Below, one piece after another: positions 43,793 to 53,090 of a stretch of DNA of 64,000 bases (its first letter is position 1; each line of letters starts with the position of its first letter). The stretch comes from Lachnospiraceae bacterium. Lineage in GTDB: Bacteria; Bacillota; Clostridia; Lachnospirales; Lachnospiraceae. A model generated the notes under the pieces. That model saw only the letters and a list, made by a program, of their open reading frames with translations. It ran no database searches and had not been told where the DNA came from. The position numbers and the translations under genes are program-made. The stretch is from NCBI GenBank assembly GCA_024685005.1, contig JAIKWF010000029.1, positions 55,778 through 119,777 on the forward strand, read 5' to 3'.

Positions 43793-46120
43793 CTAACGAT
43801 TTTCGTTAACGTAGGTGCTTACTCTGTTCTGGATGATGCCCGCTACTTCTTTGGCACTCTTTTGCCCTGAGAACAGTGCACCTGCCTCTTCCGTGATGAT
43901 ATTGAAGATATCATCGTCGTAGCCCATTTTGTGGTCCACGGAAGCCATCAGGTCTCTGATCACCTGAACCTGCTCATCGGTAACAGGTTTGATATCGACC
44001 TGGATATCTCCCATTTCCCAGGTTCCGGACATGGGATACACTTCATATCCGAACTCGTCCTTACCCTCTTTTGTAGCCTTTGCCCGTTCAACCTGATATT
44101 CGAAGGCGTCTTTTCGGATGGGGTATCCGCTCATATAGCCCCCTTCTCCAAGCTGTTTTGCATAGTACTCTTTTGTAAACATTCTCTTCAAAAATGCCCA
44201 GGCACCCTCAGGGTTTTCGGACTTGGAGTAAATAGCCAGTACGTCCGAAATGGATCCCACAATGCCATCACCCTCTGCCGGCGGATATCCTATTGCCGAA
44301 AAGTCTCCGTCATATACGGTATCCAGCATTTCCACATCTTCAAAACTAATATTCCAGCACTCCTGCATTACAAGACGGCCGGCCTTGAGATTTTTGATCA
44401 TCTCGTCGGTTTCGATGTACTCTACGCTTTCATCATCCGGGTAAGTATTGGCATACTCAAGAATCTTGATAAATTCATCGGAATCAAAGCTGCACTTTCC
44501 GGTATTCCAGTCTACAAAATCAGCATAACCGCTGTTAGCCAGAGTACCGAGGACGGATTCTCTTCCGCAGCTTGCAAAGAACCTATCGCCATCATATTTT
44601 TTCTCCAGATCCATGATATCCTGCACGGTAAGATTCTTTTTCCCTTCCAGATCGCTTTTCCTTCCGGCGAAGCAGTTGATCTGAACCAGAGGTGAAATAT
44701 AATACAGCTTGCCGTCGGTTTCCATGATTTTCAGGAAGTTCTCGTAAAAGTCATCTTTCTTTACTTCCGGATCCTTCTCCATGAAAGTATACAGATCCGT
44801 CAGCATACCTTTTGCCGCATATTTATCATAGGCCGCGCTGGAAAGATCCAGAATATCCGGTACGTCTCCGGCCAGAAAGTCCGCATTCATTTTTGCTGCG
44901 GGATCTTCTTCCGCACTGTACTCATGCAGCACGATCTGGTATTCATCCTGGCTCTTATTAAAGCGAATGGCCTCTGACTTGATGCTGTCACTGATATACA
45001 GTCCGCCGTAGGTGATGGCTTTTTTGCTGGCAACTTTTTCCGGAGCAACCTTTGTCAGACTGACGATGGTGTATTCGCCTTCGCCGCCTTCCGGATTTTT
45101 AGTTGCATAAAATGTTCCGTCGGATATGGGCTGAATATCTCCAATATAGCTGTAATCAACATTGCTGCCCACCCAGTTTAAGATATCCTTATGGTTTCCT
45201 TTGTAATCAAAAGCGGCGATACCGTTTGTATTGGAAACATAGACATCAAATTCGCCTTCGCCGGGCAGGATCCTGTCGACGCCGCCATAACACTCCGTTC
45301 CTTCTTCCATCTTCAGGGTTTCCGGATTGATATAAGTCAGCTTCTGGCTGTTTTCATTCGAAATCACAAAGGCAATATTGCCTTCCTTATCATACCCGTA
45401 TGTATTGATCCAGCCGTCGAACTTGACTCTTCCCTGTTCCTTGCCTTCCTCATCAATGATAATGATGTCATTGGCTCCGCAAAGGTAGACCCGATTGTTT
45501 TTATCAGTAAAGATCTGATCGATATAGCTAAAGCTGCTTGTCATAAAATCGTTGAGGGAAATGGTCTTTTTATCTTTTCCCTGGGCATCACGGAAGGTCA
45601 GATCATAGCCGCTGTTATCACCTTCCTCCGAATAGAAAGAATACAGGTTCGCGCTCTCGCCGTCCTTGTTGAATACTGCGCTGACAAGTCTGGCTTTCTC
45701 AGACTCGTTGCTCTTTAAGCTGTACAGCTTTGTAGCCTCTTTTCCGTCCGCGGACAACTCATAAAAGGTGTCGGTCTCCTCATACTTGTATTCAATGGAG
45801 TCCCAAACATCCGCAGGTGCATCTTCCGGCGGATTGCCATCTACCCAGTCAGCCGGGTACTGGGTCAGATCCTTGTATTCGTTGACATCGAAATAGATCT
45901 TATCTCCGGCTTTTTCAAAATACTGAATATAGTTCTCCGTTTTAATACCGGCTTCCAGCTCATTCACCTCATAGGTGGTATTCTTCAGGTCTTCGATCTG
46001 AGCTGCTTTGCTCTTGCTGCCGGCTGCGCCCTGTGACTTTCCGCAGCCTGCTGCTAAAACCGCTGCCGCAAAGATCATCGCCAAAGCGCCGGTCTTTTTC
46101 ATTCCTGTTTCTGATTTCAT
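43793..46120 (-). CDS. Orphan extracellular solute-binding lipoprotein with N-terminal propeller-like region
   Basis: A 775-residue exported lipoprotein (lipobox LAAGC, AAGGAG SD). Residues about 45-375 contain repeated beta-strand blades with D/N-G and T-K/Y-I-N-P-E-T turns (YLCGANDIIIIDEEGKE, NIAFVISNENS), suggesting a beta-propeller. Residues about 390-770 form a type I extracellular solute-binding domain (IRFNKSQDEYQIVLHEY, MNADFLAGDVPDIL, AWAFLKRMF). No permease or ATPase adjoins it. It may be a sensing or ligand-presenting receptor rather than a normal importer subunit. The family is known in Lachnospiraceae (recalled); the ligand is unknown. Confidence 0.8.
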   Translation of the reverse strand: MKSETGMKKTGALAMIFAAAVLAAGCGKSQGAAGSKSKAAQIEDLKNTTYEVNELEAGIKTENYIQYFEKAGDKIYFDVNEYKDLTQYPADWVDGNPPEDAPADVWDSIEYKYEETDTFYELSADGKEATKLYSLKSNESEKARLVSAVFNKDGESANLYSFYSEEGDNSGYDLTFRDAQGKDKKTISLNDFMTSSFSYIDQIFTDKNNRVYLCGANDIIIIDEEGKEQGRVKFDGWINTYGYDKEGNIAFVISNENSQKLTYINPETLKMEEGTECYGGVDRILPGEGEFDVYVSNTNGIAAFDYKGNHKDILNWVGSNVDYSYIGDIQPISDGTFYATKNPEGGEGEYTIVSLTKVAPEKVASKKAITYGGLYISDSIKSEAIRFNKSQDEYQIVLHEYSAEEDPAAKMNADFLAGDVPDILDLSSAAYDKYAAKGMLTDLYTFMEKDPEVKKDDFYENFLKIMETDGKLYYISPLVQINCFAGRKSDLEGKKNLTVQDIMDLEKKYDGDRFFASCGRESVLGTLANSGYADFVDWNTGKCSFDSDEFIKILEYANTYPDDESVEYIETDEMIKNLKAGRLVMQECWNISFEDVEMLDTVYDGDFSAIGYPPAEGDGIVGSISDVLAIYSKSENPEGAWAFLKRMFTKEYYAKQLGEGGYMSGYPIRKDAFEYQVERAKATKEGKDEFGYEVYPMSGTWEMGDIQVDIKPVTDEQVQVIRDLMASVDHKMGYDDDIFNIITEEAGALFSGQKSAKEVAGIIQNRVSTYVNENR

Positions 46121-46265
46121 TTCGTTACTCCTTCGTAAGTGTTAAACAATCTGCAAAAATGGATTTTATCTGCACTGTATTATACACGAATACAAAGAAA
46201 GTGTTACTTAAGAATTACATAAGATGGCCTTTCCCGGGTTTTCTTTTGTTTTTCTTATGTTTTTC

Positions 46266-47909
46266 CTACATTTTAGAGGCCCATTCAATGGCATCATCAA
46301 TGTGTTTGCGGAAGTTGTCCCTTCCCACTTTCTCTACGAATCCGCTCTTTTCCATGGTCTTCATGGGCTGTTCGTTTACATGGGAAAAGACCATGGTCAC
46401 GTTTGCTTCATGACACCTGTCATACAGCTTTTCCAGAGCATACATGGCGGATGCATCAAGGGCAGGAACCCCTCTCATACGGAAGATGATCACCCGGGTA
46501 AAGTCTTTTAATCTGACACCTGCAAGACGGTCCGCATCACCAAAGAACATGGGACCTGAGATCTCGTAGATGCGCACGTGCCTGGGGATCTCCTTTAATT
46601 CCATTCCGTCGGGATCTTCCTCCGGGTCATAATACTTCCAGCCCGAGATCACCGATTCGTCGCTCATCCGCTTCATAAACAGTACGCAGGCCATGATCAT
46701 ACCAAACTCAATGGCAACCACCAGGTCAAATACTACCGTAAGAATAAAGGTTACCACCAGCACGATGATGTCGCTTTTCGGTGCCGTTTTGCAAAGATGT
46801 ACAAAGGTTCTCCACTGGCACATGTTATAAGCCACCATAAACAGGATCGCCGCAATGGTGGGCATGGGGATCAGGGCTGCATAGGGCATTAAAAGCACCA
46901 GTACCAGCACCAGCACAATGGAATGCACCATACCTGCCACCGGCGTTCTTCCGCCGTTTTTGATATTGGCTGCGGTTCTTGCAATGGCTCCCGTTGCAGG
47001 GATACCGCCGAAGAGCGCAGAACCGATGTTTCCTGCTCCCTGGGCAATCAGCTCCATATTGGATCTGTGATGTGAATTGATCATTCCGTCTGCCACCACG
47101 CAGGAGAGCAAAGATTCGATGGCCGCCAGGATGGCAATGGTCACTGCGTCGGAGGCCACATTTTTTACCATTCCGAAGGAAAGATCCGGCATGGTAAATG
47201 CGGGCAGCTTATTGCTGATGGTATACAGATCACCGATGGTATTTACATCCATGTGTAAAAACTGCACCATAAGGATCCCGACTATGACCGCAATAAGGGA
47301 CCCCGGAATTTTCTCGGATACAAAGGGCCACAGGATCAGAATTGCCAGGCTGACGCCTCCCACAATGAGGGCGTGAATATTGACCGTCTGGATATTTTCC
47401 CAGATGGCTTTGCATTTTTCCATGGTTTCAATGGTGACCGTACCTGCCGGATATGTCAGTCCCGCAAAATCCTTGATCTGCCCTAACAGGATCGTAACCG
47501 CGATTCCCGCCGTAAATCCCGTTGTAATGGTATATGGAATAAAGCGGATCAGGGAACCCAGACGCAAAAGTCCCATAACGATCAAAAGGACGCCCGCCAT
47601 AACGGTGGCCAGAGCCAGGCCGGACATTCCGTTTTTCGCAACGATCCCCGCCACGATGGTGGCAAAGGCTGCCGTAGGGCCTGCGATCTGCACTCGGCTT
47701 CCGCCCAGAAACGAAATGATAAATCCCGCAACGATGACCGTATAAATACCCTGTTCCGGTCCCACACCGGAGGTAATGGCCAAAGCGATGGACAGGGGCA
47801 GCGCAATGATCGCCACGATGATACCGGAGATCAGGTCCGTAAGGAACTTCTTTCCGTCGTAGGTTTTCATCACGCTGAACAGCATGGGTTTGAGCTTATC
47901 TTTTTTCAT
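46266..47909 (-). CDS. SulP family anion transporter with STAS domain
   Basis: A 547-residue SLC26/SulP protein with ten or more TM helices and a cytosolic C-terminal STAS domain (about 435-545; VIIFRMRGVPALDASAMYALE with the conserved D-A-S loop). The early TM motif (GPEQGIYTVIVAGFIISFLGGS, QIAGPTAAF) is the SulP substrate-binding signature. Bacterial members carry sulfate, bicarbonate or C4-dicarboxylates; the substrate here is undetermined. It is monocistronic. The gaps on both sides (145 and 222 bases) show no other gene. Confidence 0.92.
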   Translation of the reverse strand: MKKDKLKPMLFSVMKTYDGKKFLTDLISGIIVAIIALPLSIALAITSGVGPEQGIYTVIVAGFIISFLGGSRVQIAGPTAAFATIVAGIVAKNGMSGLALATVMAGVLLIVMGLLRLGSLIRFIPYTITTGFTAGIAVTILLGQIKDFAGLTYPAGTVTIETMEKCKAIWENIQTVNIHALIVGGVSLAILILWPFVSEKIPGSLIAVIVGILMVQFLHMDVNTIGDLYTISNKLPAFTMPDLSFGMVKNVASDAVTIAILAAIESLLSCVVADGMINSHHRSNMELIAQGAGNIGSALFGGIPATGAIARTAANIKNGGRTPVAGMVHSIVLVLVLVLLMPYAALIPMPTIAAILFMVAYNMCQWRTFVHLCKTAPKSDIIVLVVTFILTVVFDLVVAIEFGMIMACVLFMKRMSDESVISGWKYYDPEEDPDGMELKEIPRHVRIYEISGPMFFGDADRLAGVRLKDFTRVIIFRMRGVPALDASAMYALEKLYDRCHEANVTMVFSHVNEQPMKTMEKSGFVEKVGRDNFRKHIDDAIEWASKM

Positions 47910-48021
47910 AGTGTTCCGTTCCTTTCAATACACACTTTCATACACGTTTCAATGTACTCAAAAATACACCAACGTTTCTATTATATGCCAAACGGCGGGT
48001 TTTGCAAGAAAAAATCGGGGC

Positions 48022-48050
48022 TTGACCAAAATTTGCCTTGGTGCTATCAT
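48022..48050 (+). promoter_or_regulatory. Promoter of the gene at 48132
   Basis: TTGACC, 17 bases, TATCAT. Transcription would start at about 48057, just before the first copy of the duplicated leader segment. Confidence 0.65.
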
Positions 48051-48060
48051 TAGGGGCGAC

Positions 48061-48143
48061 AGGGGAAGACACCCATAATAAAAAACGAAGGTCACTGCAA
48101 ACTTTATATTGGTTACAAGGGGGAGACACCCATGACAAAAAAC
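48061..48143 (+). repeat. Duplicated RBS/start segment in the leader
   Basis: 26 bases at 48061-48086 recur at 48118-48143 with three mismatches. Copy 2 holds the real ribosome binding site and ATG of the 48132 gene. Copy 1 has ATA in place of the ATG. Confidence 0.75.
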
Positions 48144-49175
48144 ATCATTGTGACAGACATTAACGGAAATGTGACAGGCACCACATACCCGAAACGGGCG
48201 AAGGGCCTTATAAAAAGCGGACGTGCGATCGAGACAGGCGAGCTGACCATTCAGCTGGTCTCTTCGGTCTATACGGACGCTTTTTCTTTTGAAACGGAGG
48301 AAAATAAAATGGCAAATATCATAGATTTTAAAGCAAGAGGTTTTAAACTTTCACAGGATTGTGAGACCAACAGAGGTACCAGACTGATCGTTACGGAATG
48401 CGGCGAGAATGTTGAGTGCTTCGAGATCGGGCAGGAGGGTATGATGACTACCATCACCCGCAGCGTTGCTATTGAGCCGGACCATGATTACGTGTTCCGC
48501 TTCACTGTAAAGAGTCGTTTCGTAAAGGGCGAAAATGCAGAGAGCATGGCAAGCATCTACTTTGATGAGAAGGGTGACGGTTATACCTATCCTTTGGACC
48601 GTGCAGACAAAAACCGCTTTAAACCGGTTCTTTGCAAGAAAACAGAAGACGGGCTCCTTCGGGTCTTCGAGCTTCCCTTCAACAGCGGCGACTCTTCCGG
48701 CTGCACCATTGAGATCTCCGTGCATGATATGACTGCATGGCTGTATCCCGCAAAGGAGCTTTCCGCTTATGATTCCCTTGAGGATATCGATTATGATCAG
48801 TGGCGTCAGGATGAGCTTCACAGAGTTTCCAAGTATATCAGTGATCTGAGCGGTTCCATGGTGGAGACCATCGGCGAGACCTTAAACGGTTTCGGCGAAT
48901 TCGTCGGCAAAGCCGGTGACAAGATCAGCAAGGCGGTTTCCGATGTGATCAATCGTCCTGCTGCAGATGCCGAAGCTCCCGAGGCTTCCGGCGATGCCGA
49001 GACTTCCGGCGATGAGGCAGCTAAGGATGTTGTTGTAGAAGCTAAGGCAACCGAGGCTCCTGCATCTGACAATGCCGCACCTTCCGCTGATGCTCCTGCT
49101 GAGAGCAATGTTGATGCTTCCGCTGCTGCCACGAACGATAACGCTACTACAGCAAATACGTCTGATGGGATCTGA
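48132..49175 (+). CDS. Uncharacterised protein with N-terminal TYPKRAKGL motif and acidic Ala-rich tail
   Basis: A 347-residue protein without signal peptide or TM segment. Residues 1-42 form a compact unit (NIIVTDINGN, then TYPKRAKGLIKSGRA). I recall similar N-termini in other Lachnospiraceae hypothetical proteins, not verified here. Residues about 60-215 look like a beta-sandwich (I-I-D-F-K-A-R, RFTVKSRFVKG, LLRVFELPFNSG, TAWLYPAKE), perhaps carbohydrate-binding. Residues about 235-275 are a helix, and the last 75 are a disordered Ala/Glu/Asp/Ser stretch. GGGGGAG precedes the ATG. It is monocistronic with its own promoter and terminator. Function unknown. Confidence 0.75.
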   Translation: MTKNIIVTDINGNVTGTTYPKRAKGLIKSGRAIETGELTIQLVSSVYTDAFSFETEENKMANIIDFKARGFKLSQDCETNRGTRLIVTECGENVECFEIGQEGMMTTITRSVAIEPDHDYVFRFTVKSRFVKGENAESMASIYFDEKGDGYTYPLDRADKNRFKPVLCKKTEDGLLRVFELPFNSGDSSGCTIEISVHDMTAWLYPAKELSAYDSLEDIDYDQWRQDELHRVSKYISDLSGSMVETIGETLNGFGEFVGKAGDKISKAVSDVINRPAADAEAPEASGDAETSGDEAAKDVVVEAKATEAPASDNAAPSADAPAESNVDASAAATNDNATTANTSDGI

Positions 49176-49227
49176 TCCCGTAAGCTAAGGTTACAAGCAC
49201 ACAGCTTTACTTCTAAGCGATAAAATG

Positions 49228-49259
49228 GGAAAGACCGGATCATGTGTCCGGTCTTTTTC
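49228..49259 (+). terminator. Terminator of the gene at 48132
   Basis: Perfect 10-bp stem AAAGACCGGA/TCCGGTCTTT with a 7-base loop and a TTTTT run. Confidence 0.85.
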
Positions 49260-49682
49260 ATCTCATAATTCAAAGGCGCCGCGGTGACAGGCATCCTTCC
49301 CGGTTACTATCCGGCAGATGGCGTTCTTCCGGCGAAACCGCTCGGTTTTTCTCTTTTCACGGGGGCGAGCCCAGCCGCCATCCGGGCGGCGAGGCTCTAA
49401 ATTGCACATCCTTGTGCAATTTCCCCTGTCTGCTTCCTGCGTTTTCGGGAAGAACTGCCATATGCCGGGCTACGCTCGTTACCCGGGAAGGATACCTTGC
49501 CCCCGCGGCTCTTATTAATGCTCGCACTCGCTTGCATACATAAGCAATATATAGGGTGTAGATTCCCTCAGAAACGGTCGCACACATTACACCAACGATG
49601 TTGACCGTATGCTCGCTGAGGAGTTTGGCATATAAGCACTTATTACGTATCTCTGATGAAACAAAGGACGATCTTCGCTATA
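49260..49682. other. 423-base region without a convincing gene, possible gene decay
   Basis: The first 260 bases are GC-rich and hold a perfect hairpin at 49399-49422 (AAATTGCACA/TGTGCAATTT). The part from about 49570 to 49682 reads like broken coding sequence on the plus strand: RNGRTHYTNDVDRMLAEEF in one frame to a stop at 49636, then LLRISDETKDDLRYINIS in another frame. No start, ribosome binding site or family is recognisable. It may be a frameshifted remnant. Confidence 0.35.
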
Positions 49683-51683
49683 TTAATATATCTCCCGGCC
49701 CTTCTCATCACATATCCCACTCTTTCTGTAGAAGTATGAGTTCACCTGATCCCGCCACTCTCTTGCATTTTCCAGCTGACGGGTGAAGCGCTCTTTGACA
49801 TTCTCGAAGATATCATCATCGATCCTGCCTTCCAGCTGATCCCATTTTTCAGACATCTGCTCTACTTCCTCATAGCCTTCAAAATGGGTGTCGTAGATGT
49901 GCTGGATCACTGTTTTTCCGCTATGCAGTCTGTGGGTATAGGGCAGGCGGTGGAAAAACAGTACCAGTTCATCGGGACAGGTCTCAGGCGAATTGTACAT
50001 CTGTGCATTTGGCGCCTGATACTGCTGTGCGTATCCCGTTCCTTTGTCTGATCTGTCTACGCCTATGGCCTTATGGTCAGCTCTGTGATAGGTCCCCCAT
50101 TTGTCATACTCATATCCGTCAACGCTGCAGCCGTAGTGCACGTTCGGGCGCACCATCCAGCCGATGCCAAGGGGACTGGTATATTTTTCATAGGTGCTCC
50201 AGGAGGGCAACAGGATCTCTACGATCTGCCTCACTACATCATCTTCGCAGCTGATAGTCATCCGCACGAATTCTTCAGCGATCTGCTCCGGCGTAAGGGT
50301 CGTATCAAAAGCCAGTCTGCCAAAGCCATACAGATTGGCGCCCGCAAGATAGCTGCCGGTCCAGTTAAAGTCACATCCTGTATTGGTTACCGCGGCAATC
50401 CCGCAATATCTGTCCCCAAAGGTTTTGCCGCTGATGATGTCGGCCACGGTATCATTCTTTTCCCTGCAATAGGTCTTAAAGTCCAAAATCTCGCGAAACT
50501 CCGGGATCAGATAGCACAGGTCGATCTGCTGTCCCGTATACTCCTGGGCCAGCTGCACTTCCAGCATCTGATTGGTATGCTGCAGTCCTCCCAAAAGGGG
50601 TGATATGGGCTCTCTTACCTGAAAATCCATGGGGCCGTTTTTGATCTGCAAGATCACGTTGTCATGATATGTTCCGTCCATGGGCATGAAGCTGTCATAT
50701 CCTGCTTTTGCCCTGTCGGTCTTCGTATCCCGCCAATCCTGCCTGCAATTGTAAACAAAGCATCTCCAGATAATGATGCCGCCATATTCTTTTTCGATAT
50801 CGGCAAGCATATTGGCGCCGTCTGCCTGGGTTCGTCCGTAGGTAAAAGGTCCGGGGCGGCCTTCCGAATCGGCCTTTACCAAAAATCCCGCTAACGTCGG
50901 GACCTTTTCATGGAGTTTTGCCAGTGTTTCTTTCCACCAGCCAATTACTTTCGGATCCAGCGGATCGGCACTATCCAGCCCTCCCACTTCTATGGGTGCG
51001 GCAAAGTTTAAGCATACAAAGAGTCTGATCCCGTAACCGGCAAAGATCTCACCGAGCCGGGACAGTTTTTCATAATACCTGTCGGTGATCAGATAGGAGG
51101 CGGCTCCTTTTACGTTTACGTTGTTGATGACGATACCGTTGATCCCCACCGCTGCCATCAGAGCGGCGTAATCTTCCGTCCGCTGATCTATGATGATCTC
51201 GTCTTTTTGAAACAGGAAGGATTCTCCCGAATACCCCCGCTCAATGCTCCCATCCATATTGTCCCAGTGGTTCAGCATCCTTAAGGGATTGGAGGGGCGC
51301 ACCCTTTTGGCGCTTCCATACGCTGCTGTGATATCCTTTTCGCAGGCAATGGTCCGCAAAAGGTCAAATACGCCATACAGCACTCCCGCGCCGCTTTCGG
51401 CCTCTATGGACAGGCTGTCTTTCCGGAGCGAAATGCAATACTCTTCCCGGTCCAGAATTTCCTTTCCGCTCATGGCGGGGACATTTTTCATGGGATCGCC
51501 ATACAGGATCTCGGGTTTGCATTCCAGCATCTTCCAAAGACCGTCCCGTAGCCGGCTAACAGCATTTTCCATAATGGTCTCATAGCCGCTCGTTCCCGGC
51601 AGATAGATTTTCCTAAGGTGGGTGCATTCCCTGTTATTTCGTTTTTTCCCGTATCCGTTCCACAGATCCGCGTAGTTTTTCAT
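49683..51683 (-). CDS. Alpha-glucuronidase (GH67)
   Basis: A 666-residue enzyme that removes 4-O-methyl-glucuronic acid from xylo-oligosaccharides. The start at 51683 (GGGGAG upstream) is chosen over one ten codons earlier without SD. No signal peptide, so it is cytosolic and acts on imported oligosaccharides. GH67 landmarks are N-H-W-D-N-M-D-G, the general-acid Glu in FLVKADSEGRPGPF, the Asp of GYDSFMPMDGTYHD, and the Glu of MLEVQLAQEYTG. Length is typical. No other xylan gene is adjacent. It ends in the uncharacterised gap at 49260-49682. Confidence 0.93.
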   Translation of the reverse strand: MKNYADLWNGYGKKRNNRECTHLRKIYLPGTSGYETIMENAVSRLRDGLWKMLECKPEILYGDPMKNVPAMSGKEILDREEYCISLRKDSLSIEAESGAGVLYGVFDLLRTIACEKDITAAYGSAKRVRPSNPLRMLNHWDNMDGSIERGYSGESFLFQKDEIIIDQRTEDYAALMAAVGINGIVINNVNVKGAASYLITDRYYEKLSRLGEIFAGYGIRLFVCLNFAAPIEVGGLDSADPLDPKVIGWWKETLAKLHEKVPTLAGFLVKADSEGRPGPFTYGRTQADGANMLADIEKEYGGIIIWRCFVYNCRQDWRDTKTDRAKAGYDSFMPMDGTYHDNVILQIKNGPMDFQVREPISPLLGGLQHTNQMLEVQLAQEYTGQQIDLCYLIPEFREILDFKTYCREKNDTVADIISGKTFGDRYCGIAAVTNTGCDFNWTGSYLAGANLYGFGRLAFDTTLTPEQIAEEFVRMTISCEDDVVRQIVEILLPSWSTYEKYTSPLGIGWMVRPNVHYGCSVDGYEYDKWGTYHRADHKAIGVDRSDKGTGYAQQYQAPNAQMYNSPETCPDELVLFFHRLPYTHRLHSGKTVIQHIYDTHFEGYEEVEQMSEKWDQLEGRIDDDIFENVKERFTRQLENAREWRDQVNSYFYRKSGICDEKGREIY

Positions 51684-51767
51684 ATGGCGCTCCCCTATAT
51701 CCCTATAAAACATGCAGGTGATTTCTGCTACTTCGATTATTTAGCTGATACATTCGCCACGTCTTCG

Positions 51768-52982
51768 TCAAAGCGGGTAGTCTTCACTTTCAAACTTGAG
51801 ATAGATATCCGACATGCCTTCTTTTTGTTTTTTCTGATCAAACGATTTTTCCCACAAGTATACTATTCTGTAAGTCCCGGATTCACCCTGATCGCAATAC
51901 GTGCTATACTCAAAGATCATTTCCGGTTTTTCATCAGAGCGGTCTTTGTAAAGATGGACCATGGTATTTACAATTTCATAGTAATATACTTCACTTACTG
52001 TCTCTTTTCCATCTTCATACGTTAATACCGCAATATGATCAGACTTAAACTCCTGCGATTTGGTTTTCGCTTCCGGCAGATAATCTGTATAATCATCTCC
52101 GTAAAACACCAGCTGCAGCGGCATGGCGGCGGGACGCTCATCATGATCCGTCCATACCCCGGTATAGTGCTGCCTTTCATCCATAGGCTGTTCTTCCCAC
52201 TTGCCCTGGATCCACCCTTTATATTCTTCCCCGAAGCGCAGATATTCACAGGGCTGGTTACCGGTTGTCTCAAGCACCATCCTTCTCAGCCCGGGAAAAG
52301 ATAAGGTATAGTGCGATGTCCATTCCTGACCATCCTCATCTGTAATGGTTATGGCCAGATCCCTGCCTACAATCTTGTATGTTCCGACAGAAGAACGTTT
52401 CCAAACTGTACCGTCTTTTTGAAAGGTCAATAGAATGTCGTCACCATCTTTGGCATATATTTCATTCGAAATATACCAGCCTCCCAGCACAAGCTTTTTG
52501 GGAAGCACAAATCTGATCAACGCAAACCCGATCACAACACAAACGGCTAAAGCTGTAAAAGAAATGGCTATTATTTTTGTATCATTCTGCCTGAATTTTT
52601 TGGTATCCCATTTTCGGTAGGTAGCATCTCCCAATCCAAGTATCAACATAAAGATGCGCGGAGCAAGAATTAATCCCACACAAAAGCTGTCACTTTTCCC
52701 AAAAGCCTTACCCAGTTTCCACATCGTAATCCAGTAAAAAATAATATTTCCGATGGGTACAAGCATAATGAATGCAAGAAGCCCTTCGCCGTAAACGATC
52801 TCAAAAAACAGGTAAGCATTATAAAAGGGGATGAAGCTCTTCCAGCCCGGTTCTCCGGCTTTTTGGAATATCGTGTAAAATGCCACAACACTCATCGCCA
52901 ATGCAACAAAAGCGGGAAATGTCAGTCCTCCGCCCGGAAGCAATATTCCTCTCTGCGTTAACATCTGCGTTAATTCGTTCAT
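51768..52982 (-). CDS. DUF5684-type membrane protein with C-terminal beta-rich extension
   Basis: A 404-residue protein. The start at 52982 is used (weak GAGGG SD; the upstream in-frame Met has none). The N-terminal 120 residues have three or four hydrophobic segments and the signature GEPGWKSFIPFYNAYLFFE of DUF5684-like proteins. A further TM helix at about 138-160 leads to an extracytoplasmic part of about 240 residues. This contains two similar beta-rich modules (LGGWYISNE...GTYKIVG; GKWEEQ...GTYRIVY), which resemble lipocalin-like domains. Function unknown. It lies between the GH67 gene and the large MBG surface protein, all on one strand, with gaps of 84 and 108 bases. Confidence 0.7.
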   Translation of the reverse strand: MNELTQMLTQRGILLPGGGLTFPAFVALAMSVVAFYTIFQKAGEPGWKSFIPFYNAYLFFEIVYGEGLLAFIMLVPIGNIIFYWITMWKLGKAFGKSDSFCVGLILAPRIFMLILGLGDATYRKWDTKKFRQNDTKIIAISFTALAVCVVIGFALIRFVLPKKLVLGGWYISNEIYAKDGDDILLTFQKDGTVWKRSSVGTYKIVGRDLAITITDEDGQEWTSHYTLSFPGLRRMVLETTGNQPCEYLRFGEEYKGWIQGKWEEQPMDERQHYTGVWTDHDERPAAMPLQLVFYGDDYTDYLPEAKTKSQEFKSDHIAVLTYEDGKETVSEVYYYEIVNTMVHLYKDRSDEKPEMIFEYSTYCDQGESGTYRIVYLWEKSFDQKKQKEGMSDIYLKFESEDYPL

Positions 52983-53013
52983 TCTATTATTCCCTCGTTT
53001 TTCTGTAAATTTA

Positions 53014-53042
53014 CGAAGCGGCCGGCTTTGTCGCCGACCGCC
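53014..53042 (-). terminator. Hairpin downstream of the MBG surface protein gene
   Basis: GCGG-t-CGGC/GCCGG-CCGC-type stem on the minus strand after the stop at 53091. There is little T run, so it is a weak terminator at best. Confidence 0.4.
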
Positions 53043-53090
53043 TCTTAATGCGTATTGTCGCAGCAATGCTTATGTGCAACATCAGAAGCA

